The notes under the pieces are model-generated. The model did no database searches. It saw only the letters and a list, made by a program, of their open reading frames with translations, and was not told where the DNA came from. 64,000 nt of DNA. It comes from Parapristionchus giblindavisi (lineage: Eukaryota; Nematoda; Chromadorea; Rhabditida; Diplogasteridae). The position numbers and the translations under genes were made by a program. The DNA is taken from positions 350,001 through 414,000 of the forward strand of contig CALSFV010000236.1 of the NCBI GenBank assembly GCA_943737045.1. Reading direction: 5' to 3'. Shown in pieces: positions 1 through 10,400 of this stretch (positions within the stretch are counted from its first letter, which is position 1; every line of letters starts with the position of its first letter).

Positions 1-435
1 GAATGATAAAATTAATGATACGGGTAATAAGGGTGATATTGGGGGATATACAGTAATAACATCAAAACATCCAACTTTACGTAAACCAAAATAATAATAA
101 TATTAATCATGCTCTCATTTATGACTGTGCGATACGGTATTCATCAATGAAATAAGCAAAAACTTTATTTTTTCATTGATTACAAAATCCAGCGAATTTT
201 ATAATCGATAGTTTACAACAATGATTTAATAATAACATGCGAACGACATCGTGACTCACCTTGGAATGACCACGAAATCGCTCTGAACCAATTTATGCCA
301 TATTCATTAGGTCAAAGTCAAAAATATCATAACATAACATAACATAACAATTTATCATGGTTGCGCTGATCAGGCTTTGGTTGAACATTCTTCATGAGTT
401 ACAAAATTTCCATAAATAGTGCAAATCTTATTTCA
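1..435. other. intergenic, no gene recognised
   Basis: AT-rich DNA downstream of the first NHR gene. It holds a short ATAAC microsatellite around 329-350 and nothing else I can support. Confidence 0.5.
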
Positions 436-3400
436 TCAATCGTAGGGTATCAATTTATTTATGTAATCAATGGATTCCATAGTTTTCGTGTTCTCATAAT
501 TTAAGTACATCGATGTCACTCGCGCTTGTTCTTGGTACAATGTCAAGACTTCCTGGAAAGTTTTTTTTAAAATAAATCCGTATTTAGTGGGGCCAATAAT
601 TTCGTCGAGATTGAAAAGTTGAGCCATCATTTTTGAGAGTTTTTTCTGTTGTCGTTCTGGCTTTTAAAATCAAGAGATGACCTACGAAGTTCGTTATGTT
701 AGAATCCTTACCTTCATTATATAGGTCGCAGTCAGCAAATTTCCCATCCTGACGGAATATTCGCTTAATCCTAGTTCCTTTGTGTAATATCGATTGAGGT
801 CGTGAATTATCTCCATTTTGATGGCCTCGCCCAACTTTAGAAGATGCTCGGGCATATCGGGTATTTTATCTGTGAAAATGAAATATTGACAACGTTTTAA
901 ATAACGCTATCTGAGAGAATTCAACAACTGAAATATTTATTTGTATTGACGAAAAATATACATATTTTCCTCTATGATGCCCAGTGGGCATTGCCCACAT
1001 ACCCACCTACTATTACCCACGAGTGAAGTTCACTGGTACTTCGTAATTTCTAACAGTGGACAATGCGATTCCTCTGGTATTTCAAAACTTGAAGTGTACT
1101 TGCACTTCCACTTGTCAGTCTACTTCAAGTGAAACGTTAGTCTACTTAACGTATGACATCACTATGTAAGTATACTTAAAGTGAGACGCAAGTGAAAAAG
1201 TAAAGTCACTCACTTGAAGTAGACTTAAAGTAAACTTCGAGGTTGTGACTTGTAGACAATAGACTTTAAGTTTTCAAATACCAGAGTCAAAGCATGACAA
1301 CGGATTTCACGGACTGAATTTTACGGAATCAGTACAAAAAATTGCGGTTTTGAAGCATTTAGAATGCAATCGCACGTTTTATAAAAGCTTACCTAATTCC
1401 CACATTGAAATCGTCATTAGCGCGTAATACTCGATTTGAGTGAAGTTGGATTTCGCAAAAATTGGTATCACAAGTGAATAATATTGGTCGTTGTAGTCCT
1501 CAAGCATGCTAAAATGATGTAATCTTTATTAATTTATCTATTGATCATACGACATACTCTGGTATTTCAAAACTAGTGGTTTACTTCTCATTTCCACTTG
1601 ACACTTTCTACTTTATGAATTTATTTTACCACTTTTTTTCTTTTAAAAAGAGTAGAAGATATCTTCTTGGTTTCGTCTGTATTTTTTTCACAATAGTGAG
1701 CTGACCATCTCTGGTATTTCGAAACTGGCAGTTTACTTAAATTATGATTACAGCAATTTTACTCCAATTGAAAGAACATCTGACGAAATACATCACAATA
1801 CCATACACCACTTGCAGTAAGATTACGTCTAACTAGAAATATACTTGTAAGTCTACTTCAAGTGGGAATGATAAGTAAACTACTAGTTTTGAAATACCAA
1901 AACTGTTTGTAAAGTAAGACTCACGCAATCATGGAATTTCTCATTTCACCGATAGTGATATCATCCGTTACGTATTCATCCATTTTATCTCGATCGAAGC
2001 AAGCTATCGCGGTCTTCATTAAACTGAAAGATATTTCCTTGATATTTTTTAAGCGTAGATATGCTCTTGACATCAATGTTAGGCAAGTTTTAATTGAAAA
2101 ATTTTTGTTCAAGCAACCACTAACTATTTCAAGTCGGGAGACATCCGAAAACTCCTAGAAAATCCTTCCGCCATGAAGAATGGAACAAAAAAAGATTTCA
2201 TGAGTATTTGCTGAATAAAATATAGGTATAAGTACTATTTCTGTTCCAGCAATTTGCCGTGGTCTATTGCTTATTGTTAATGTAGTGCACAATAGCGTAA
2301 TTTTACGTATAACTATTTTTACTTAATTTTATCGGCGTTAATTGTTGTTATAGCTAAAGCTATTTACGTACTTGGTCTTCATTTGGTAACTTGGAGTAAG
2401 CGGGAAATGCCCGCTTCGTGAACTTTTCTACTTCGGAGACTGTAACCGACATAGCTTCGAGTTCGAAATCGAAAGAGGTGATGTAAATATCCTGGAATTT
2501 GCAGATTTTTTTAAAAAATATTAAAAAAGTACTCAATAAATTCTAAATGAAAGTGTTCTCAATACTGTCAAAGATCTAGGTGCTCTATTCTCACCCAAAC
2601 TCAGCATTAACGATCGTATCAATAAGTTAGTTACTAAATCCAGATCAAAGATCATCATTTTTTTAATCATTTCATTCTTGCGATTCCCTTGTTCCTTACG
2701 AGATCTTTCATCCGTACTATCACTAAAAATACTAAAATCTTTTGGAATCCCTCTAGCATTTACCTATATAATGATAATGAATCACTGCAACTCGAATTCA
2801 CTAAACGTTTTTATTATACTATCGTTGTAATATCGCTAGGTAGTTTTTTTCACGAAAATATTCAAAGGTGCCCCAAAATTTTGGACAAAAAACATACGGT
2901 AAAGTATATGCAGTTTTTTTTCTTTTTTTCCTTTTTTAACAAAATATTTAAAATAATACCATATTCTTTTTCACCCTTCTCAGATTATGTCGATTTATTC
3001 TAATTTCGTGTTCGGCCTTCCTTCTTCGCTCGAATGATAGCCTACAATAACTTGGATGTCGATTTTTTATTAGGAGATCACTCGAAAATAGATTTAGATT
3101 TCGAGTTTATGTTTTATTCTTTTTATTTATGCATGATATATTATTTATATATTTTATCGAACAATGATTTCTACAACTAAACGTCTATGATATTGTAATT
3201 GAAATTTTGAATAATAAAAATTCAAGAAATTTTGCCCCTGATTTTTTAGCGAACGATTTATCGACTTAACGATCATTGTGATTATAGAGACCGAAACCTT
3301 TGTCGACGGTCTCTTCAACGCTCTCTCGGTGATAGAGAACGGAGAATAGTGTGTGCACTGAAGAGACCGTTGAGTGAGGTCACGCTCCCTTTAACAAAGA

Positions 3401-4446
3401 TCATTGGGCGGAGCCATCCACTAACAAATGCACTTCATGGACAACGGTCCACTCTCTAATCTATAATAAACAGTCTGTTCCATGTTCTTTGAATTTGTAG
3501 AGTACTCCAATTTGTAGGGTACTCCATATTCACAGTTTCTCCTTCTTTATGTGTGCATATGCCATTAATTTTAATTTAAATATATGATTTACCTATATTC
3601 AAGAGCGATCCTGTCGAGAATTGGAATTTCGCGGGATGTCGAAGCGATACAATCGATCGGTAATTTAGTCGCTTTATCCTCCTCATTTCTTGTTTGCAAG
3701 GCCACATCCAGGTTTAGACGAAGACACTTTCGGTAGCGGCAGAGTCGACACATGTTACGATCTTCTAAAGATTACATGATGAATGATTGTGACTGTAACC
3801 ACTCTCTAATCTATAATAAATCGCGAAAAATATTTTAAAGGATTAACAAAAATACGTTCTTTTGGCAAATACATTTGCTAACAATAGCAATCATTGAACT
3901 CCATTAACAATCTGAAGGCAGGTTCCATGAGGTGCACCTTTCACCAGCTTGTAACACTTTTAAAGATGCAAGAGGGGGCATAGCTCAGTGGTAGAGCGCT
4001 CGCTTAGCATGCGAGAGGGCTGGGGTTCAATTCCCCATGCCTCCAAAACTTTTTGCAAAATTTTAAAAGTAAAACAAAAAAACCTACTCTTGTCTATGTC
4101 ACATTTGTTGTCTGCTTGTCTGCACACCAGTTTTTTATGTGATTCATAGTTTCTTTTGAAGAACGAAGCGCAAGCTCTGCAAAGGAAATCACTTGCAGCG
4201 ATAAATGCATAGGATATAATGTAGACTTGTAAGTTTGCAAACATATTAGATTTAAAATTGTAAGATGTGAGCTATATTCTATAAAATTATTGTGCTTCAC
4301 GTTGCTTCGTCCTATGTTGGCATGTTCAAATCTAACAATGACATATAAACTGTTTTAAACAATACTCACCGACAAACTTCAACACCAAAGTGTGCAGCAT
4401 TTGTTGGAGAATTGCAAACCAGACAAATAATCGTTTCATCCACCAT
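436..4446 (-). CDS. nuclear hormone receptor 1 (10 exons, intact, 371 aa)
   Basis: Predicted ligand-regulated transcription factor acting in the nucleus. Exons, 5' to 3': 4446-4370, 4176-4088, 3764-3593, 3041-2960, 2491-2372, 2210-2125, 2023-1925, 1508-1393, 869-712, 552-436. All introns are GT-AG and the joined frame is open. The N-terminal C4 DNA-binding domain has zinc-finger 1 cysteines at residues 8, 11, 25 and 28 and finger 2 at 44, 51, 61 and 64, with P-box CRACASFFKR and the family signature CRLCRYRKCL. A basic hinge (exons 3-4) leads into a ligand-binding domain in exons 5-10, including NRYYTKELGL and a terminal helix ending KLIPYD. The start is the ATG seven residues before the first cysteine, as in the paralogues. 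Intron 2 holds an antisense tRNA-Ala; introns 3, 7 and 8 hold foldback elements. Ligand and target genes are unknown; nematode NHRs of this type are mostly orphans. Confidence 0.9.
1072..1286. repeat. foldback element, CTCTGGTATTTC family (intron 8 of NHR 1)
   Basis: The ends CTCTGGTATTTCAAAACTT and AAGTTTTCAAATACCAGAG are inverted copies, and the interior is full of short inverted words of the type ACTTGAAGT. Related elements lie at 1557-1902 and 11283-11458. No coding capacity; probably a non-autonomous MITE. Confidence 0.75.
1557..1902. repeat. foldback element, CTCTGGTATTTC family (intron 7 of NHR 1)
   Basis: Begins CTCTGGTATTTCAAAACTAG and ends CTAGTTTTGAAATACCA. An internal copy of the terminal motif near 1710 suggests one element inserted in another or a partial duplication. 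It fills nearly all of intron 7. Confidence 0.7.
3296..3394. repeat. short foldback, GGTCTCTTC / CCCTTTAA family
   Basis: ACGGTCTCTTCAACG on the left pairs with CAATGGTCTCTTC-type sequence on the right (GAAGAGACCGTTGAG), and the element ends in CTCCCTTTAA. The same family occurs at 13894-14018 and 18554-18674, all inside NHR introns. Confidence 0.65.
3974..4045 (+). tRNA. tRNA-Ala(AGC)
   Basis: A 72-nt cloverleaf can be drawn: acceptor GGGGGCA with TGCCTCC, D-stem GCTC/GAGC, anticodon stem CTCGC/GCGAG with loop TTAGCAT (anticodon AGC at 4006-4008), 5-nt variable loop, T-arm TGGGG-TTCAATT-CCCCA, discriminator A. A T5 run at 4050-4054 fits a Pol III terminator. It lies in intron 2 of NHR 1 on the opposite strand, between exon 2 (4088) and exon 3 (3764). 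Decayed copies sit in the same intron of NHR 2 and NHR 3. Confidence 0.95.
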
Positions 4447-5319
4447 TTTAGGCTGAATATAGACAGATTAACGAATACACAACATGGGTTTTAACAGACA
4501 AAACATACAAGGACGCTTCAAGCAATCGATCACATGCGCAAGATACGATTTCGCTCTTTGATGGTGTATTGAAGTGTGACTCACTATGGAGATAAAGGGA
4601 GATGAGAGAGAGCGCGCACGCGAGAGAGATAGACACAGAGAGAGAGAGGGAGAGAGAGAGAGCGAGAAAGAAAGAGTGAGGTAGAGAAGCAGAGGTATAG
4701 AGAAAGTGAGAGATGACGGGATACTACACTATAGTGCACTCGCACGTTGGTCTCGCCTCGCCTGCACTTTTAGTGTATGGAGAGACGAGAGAGAAGGAGA
4801 AAACGAGAGCTAGAGAGTGGGAGATAAAGGAAGGAGAGAGAGAAGGAGAGGAAGGGTTTTGAAGCACCACGAGGAGAGTGAGAGGGAGGAGAGATTGAGA
4901 CAGAGAGCGAGAGAGAGACGAGAGCGAGTGATAAGCTAAAAAAAGTCGTCTAGCCCAGTGTTTCATTGATCAGTGTTTCAGTGAGCGTATACCCTCCATT
5001 AAGGGGACGGTATCACTTGGAGAATTACATGTTCGAATTCGCGGGAGATCCCCATACGGAAAAGTCGAACTAGAATGTTTCATAGAAATCAGCAAAAATC
5101 ACAACGCGAAGTGGTGGCGGAACTCGTCAGCTTTGGTCTTTGAGCGCACTGTAGACCACTGGGCCATCAATAGATTGATGTTCGCTTCGGGAAGTTCTAT
5201 ACAAGAATTTCGAAAAAAAATCGAAAAAATTCGAAAAAAAATATTTAAACAATGTTTTCTGTTTCAAAAACATCAACGCGCTAAGTTTTACTATTGACAT
5301 AATGGAAGAGCAAGAATTG
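4447..5319. promoter_or_regulatory. upstream region of NHR 1 with GA-rich tract
   Basis: About 360 bp (4575-4935) are dominated by GAGAGA repeats, just upstream of the NHR 1 start codon; similar tracts lie upstream of NHR 4 and NHR 6. The long open frames across it are low-complexity artefacts. A promoter role is inferred from position only. The stretch 5205-5250 has repeated TTCGAAAAA words. Confidence 0.4.
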
Positions 5320-5321
5320 TA

Positions 5322-6264
5322 TTAGGTTGTCGGGAAAGTCTTCATAACTTTTTCAATCGTTTATTTCTCGAAGCAAAGAGAAGTACATTATGGGTTATAT
5401 GCTCCATCATGATCAACAAATGTAGCACCAACGTTCGGTCAATGTGTGATGCCCTTCGTTGTAGAACCCAGCTGGGCGCGATATAAAGTATTGCTTGAGT
5501 GCAGACATCTGATCACACCATCCATTCCCCACCACACTGATGTCACGGGTTTTTTTGGGGGCGCAGGTTAGGTTTGGGGGCATCCTGTGGGGTTTCTCGT
5601 TGTTCAACCCACTCGGCTCACCTGTGGTTGTTATCGTAGTAGACCCACTTTTCATCCCCCGTTATGAGACGGTCCAGCCATCGATCCCCAGGGTGGAGAG
5701 TGGGATGGGTAATGGAATCATCGATTCGACGATCAAGGTTGGTTTTGGTGTAATCGTGGGGTATGAATCGACCGAGAAATTTTCTTATTCCAATGGATTT
5801 CCGATATTCCTCGACCGTGCTATGGTGGACTCCAAGTGTGACGACTACTTTACGGACACTTTGAAATGGGTCCGATTCCACAAGTTTCTTCGGCGTGTCC
5901 AAATCAAACTCGGGGTCTGCCGCTTATGGAAGGAAATGTCGTTTCCTTTGAAGCGATGGAACCAATTATTGATGGTGTTGTAGTGTGGGCATGTGTGCCA
6001 TAAAAAATCTTCAGGAGGTATCCGAATCCTTCATCGTGGTGTCGGATAGGAAGAGGTAAAGTGGAACATCGTGGTTGTAAAAATCACTAGGGACATACAT
6101 CGTTGTACTACTACAGCCTGACTGATGGGAATGGAATGGGGAGTTGTTTACTGCAAAGGTCCCTCACTGCTTGGTATTCACTAGTAACGAGAGAAAACCA
6201 GAGTGCAACTGCGACACACAGTGGAAAGGCAAACATAGTTATCAAGACTTTCCCGACAACCTAA
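5322..6264 (-). mobile_element. mariner-like transposon, internally deleted (943 bp)
   Basis: Terminal inverted repeats TTAGGTTGTCGGGAAAGTC (5322) and its complement at 6264 are flanked by TA target duplications (5320-5321, 6265-6266). On the minus strand, 5618-5902 encodes a mariner transposase piece with the first catalytic aspartate in ITGDEKWVYYDN. The second and third catalytic motifs of the DD34D domain are not found in frame, and the element is shorter than a full mariner of about 1.3 kb. It is therefore a dead or non-autonomous copy. Confidence 0.93.
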
Positions 6265-6266
6265 TA

Positions 6267-7441
6267 AATGTGTGATTCTTAATTGAAGCTGATTACGTTA
6301 TACATCACATTACATTAGAACAACTTTATTTAGCCGAATAAATTTTTTTTCAAAATGTCATAAATTTTTGAAAATTTGTCCTTTTTTAAGTTAAAGTATT
6401 TTTCGGTTTTTTCGAATTCTTTTCGAAAAATTTTTCGTCGAAAAACATTTTTGAGAAAGTATCGAGAAATCGAAAAAAATCGAAATACGAAAAACGAAAA
6501 ATGCACATCTCTGGTTCTATACATATCCGTGATCTCTATGCATTCACAGGTTTTAGTATGATACAGATCGGATGACAATCTATTCCTTATGCAAATCACA
6601 TATCGATTTGCCACCATCGATTGGATAGAAGACGACTTTGCTTCATATCCAGTCTATATATTCTCTTTCACTATGGTTCTGACAGAGTACAAGCGCGGAT
6701 ATCAATAGGGGGGTGGACCTCAAATTCCATAGGGCATGACGTTCATTCTACACCATGGGGTACGCCTTCCAGTTATCGCTGTCCCATGGGGTGCGCCCTA
6801 GTCCCACACCATGGTGCTGCCCGCGGCGCACCCCACGGGCAAAAATACCGGAGTGTTCACTGCCACCATCGTAGTCATCATAATCATCTCAATCCTACGT
6901 CGCGTCAGAAGCCTCTACACTCGTCATCTTCGATCTCTTCCAACCCCTCTTTTGAAAGGAACGTTTGAAGAAAAAAACAGCAAAACACAAAATCGCATAC
7001 TTGGCATCGAAATCAAGACCGAGTTTTGTATTACGTGTTTTGTAAAAAGCGTTTCGAAAGTAAGTTGAACGATTTCTCAGCTCTCTCCGTTCGTCAAATT
7101 CAATTCCAATATCATTTATTAATGTGATGAAAATCAGCATCGCAATGCTATAAATACACGTAGTAACACAATTAATGCGAATAGAGTGGAAATGGCTTCT
7201 AACAATCTTCCAATTCGTTATCCGAGTCTGTCTATCTCTTCAATATCACTATCCTCAGACATCAGACATAGATCAGGCATAGAAGTATGTAGATGGGGAT
7301 TGAAGATATGTATAGACAAAATACGGCACAAGAATGGGAGAGGCTTACAGGAAAGAGATAAAAAAGTTAGCTCACTTTCCCCCTTATAAATGATGAGAAT
7401 CGGGAGGAAGTGCAATCCATTTTTGAGGATATGGGTTATTG
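6267..7441. other. intergenic, no gene recognised
   Basis: AT-rich at the left (6345-6510, many TTTTCGA/TCGAAAA words). At 6750-6840 there are repeated inverted CCATGGGGTGCGCC words. The stretch 7180-7441 contains an open frame on each strand that I do not recognise; its right edge supplies the new 3' end of NHR 2. Confidence 0.4.
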
Positions 7442-10400
7442 TCACGAAGAGAGTGAACTTTTTGAGTGGGAGAGCGAATCAACAGTCTTCGTGTTCTCAT
7501 TATTTAAGTACATCAATGTTACTCGTGCTTGCTGCTGGTACAATGCCATGACTTCCTGGAATTAAAAACAATTATTCAATTTTTTATTGGGGCCAATAAG
7601 GTTGGGTCAAACATTTGTCTTAAACAATGATCGTACTACGTCCTACTACGGCAAGTCGCGGCGTTTCACCGAGAGTTGTTCACCGAAAGCTAAAGAATGG
7701 GAACCAGGATATCATGAAAAACGCGTGACAAACAATGAGAACGCGTCCGTATGCAATTTTCTATATATTTAAATTTCAAATTCGAATATTCGCGCATCCC
7801 CAACAGCAAAAGAGCTTTCAGCGTTGTTCTGGCTTTAAAAATCAAGAGAAGGCATCCGAAGTTCATTATACGAATATATTTACATTCATTATATAAGACG
7901 CAGTCAGCAAATTGCCCATCCTGACGGAATAGTCGCTTAATCCGAGTTCCTTTGTGTAATATCGATTGAGATCATGAAATATCTCGCTTTTGACGGCGTC
8001 GCCCATCTTCAGAAGATGTTCGGGAACGTCGGGTACTTTTTCTGCCAACATCAAATATTGAAAATGAAACTTGCAATTTTAATGTTAAAACATTAAGATT
8101 GACAAGGAAATGGTCCCTGATCTTTCGATCCACCTTTAAGGATCACTCCGTCAGGTGAAATCATGTCAGAATGATATCTCGACAGATACTCTTTCTGAAT
8201 TTCATACCTGTTCTCATGAACAATGTGACTAACTATAACTTCATCGCGAATTGAGACCATTCCCTTGTTAGAATGCATCGCACTTTTGTAAAAAAAGTGG
8301 TAAAATATTCTTAAAACATACCTAATTCCCACATTGAAATCGCCATTAGCGCATTATACTCGATCGGAAAGAAGTTGGATTTCGTAAAAATTGGTAGCAC
8401 AAGTGAGAAATATTTTTCGTTGTAGTCCTCAATCATGCTAAAACACTACAATATATATTTATATATATTTATTTATCTTAAAAATGCGAGAAAGCCGTTA
8501 TCAGCATGTTACCCTCTTACTCCCTCTTACCCCTCTCGTTTTTTACCCCATAAGCTCTCATTTACTTGTTGTTTCAATTGTTGTCGCATGTTATGGATGT
8601 ATGATAAATAAAATTTAAAAAATTGTTATAATGAACAAACTTCATTGTATTAAAAAATTTCGTTCACACAGTAGAATAAAACTATTTCTTCTCAATGTCA
8701 TCTGGAATTCTTTCCAAATGTTTCTATACTATCTGTGATCTCAAATGGTATTTCAGTGTCGATTGCAAAGTACGACTCACTCAAACAGGGAATTTCTTAG
8801 TCCACTGATAGTGACATCTTTCCTTACATTATGATCTGTATTATCTCGATCGACGCAAGATATCGCGGTTTTCATTAAACTGAAAAATAAATTAGTCATA
8901 TTTTTTAATCGTACAGATGATGTTGACGCTCAACCAGTTGTTAATTTAAGTAATGTTTACACATTTGCGTATGACCCATTTCCCCATTCTATGTTAAGGA
9001 CACGTCATTATTAGTTGACGTGTTGTCTATATTGGTCATTCCATCATTCTTATTCTAGTTCTTCCCATAGCACCTTGTGCTTGTTCGTTCATCTCTAATA
9101 TACATAGCTCTATTCTCTACAACTGTTGTGTCTCAATGCATAACAATAAATAAATAAAATAAAATTACTATTTCATATCGCGAGAAATCCGAAAACTCCT
9201 CGCAAATCCTTCCACCATGAAGAATGTCGCAAAAAAAGATTTCATGAGTATTTGCTGAATAACATTTTCGATAAAGCATCCATAACAATAAGTACTATTT
9301 ATGTTCCCGCAATTCACGTTGCTTGGTTGCTTACAAGGCAATGCTAACAACTCACCATGATATTCTAACTTGATGTCCGTCGAGCCTATTTGCCACTAGC
9401 TTCTGATATTCGAGAAAATCAGTATCGAAAATCGCGAATTTGAATGCGTGAACACGGATATCTTGATATGGCTAACCATATCTACTCGGTTTTCAGCTCC
9501 AATGTGACATTGAAGATGAAACCCGAGTTCATATGGTTAGCCATATCTACTCGGCGTTGACAACTGTGTCCATGCCTTCAGTATTAGCGCTTCCCGTTAT
9601 CGAATTTCTCGAACAGCAGAAGTCCGTGGCAAGAAGACTTGACGGATATCCAGTCAGGATTTCATACATTATTACAAAAATAAATAGCTAAAGGTATGGA
9701 CTTACTTGATCTCCATTCGGTAACTTGGAGTAAGCGGGAAATGAACGCTTGGTGAACTGCTCCACTTCGGGGACTGTGACCGACATGACCTCGAGTTCGA
9801 AATCGACGGAGGCGATGTAAATATCCTGGAATTTGCATATATGTATATAATCATATATAATGCATATACCGATTGACGTCTGTAAATAAAGTGAAAGGTG
9901 GTTAAAACGCGCATTTTCTTGAGACATCAAGCACGATTCATTCATGATTTCACCGATCGATAAGTTGGATCAGCAAAAAATAAACATTGTGCGGTATTTA
10001 AATACAATAGAATTTGATTTTTTCTGTCTTCAAAGTCTGTTCACGAAAAAATCTTTGATGAACAATATTTTTAAAATAAGTATGTAAAAGTTGAGCTATT
10101 TCTGCGGATTTTAATAACATCTAAAAAAATTAAACAGTACATACCATATACTTTTTCACCCTTCTCAGATTATGTCGGCTTATACGGATTTCGTGTTCGG
10201 CCTTTCGTCTACGCTCGAATGAGAGCCTAAACATGGATAAACATGTAATTTAAAGCCACTCCCCGAGTAATTTCACTACCCGCTCTGGCAACACTCTCTC
10301 GTTAACAAAGATAGTGAGAGAGCACTGCCAGAGCTGAGGGTTTAAAATGAGCTCGGGATGTGGCATTAAAGAATGCTGTACCATACGAATTTTTAAATAT

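Noticed and set aside
3960..4244. 94-codon open frame ending in ...SERSTTELCPLLHL
   Set aside because: The end is the antisense of the tRNA-Ala read through intron 2; only the exon 2 part is coding.
4724..4966. 80-codon open frame on the minus strand
   Set aside because: Made of SLS/SPS-type repeats from a GA/CT tract upstream of NHR 1; no start context or paralogue support.
6700..6840. GC-rich patch with repeated CCATGGGGTGCGCC words as a gene or CpG-type promoter
   Set aside because: Short inverted words only; no splice signals or adjacent gene start to support a function.
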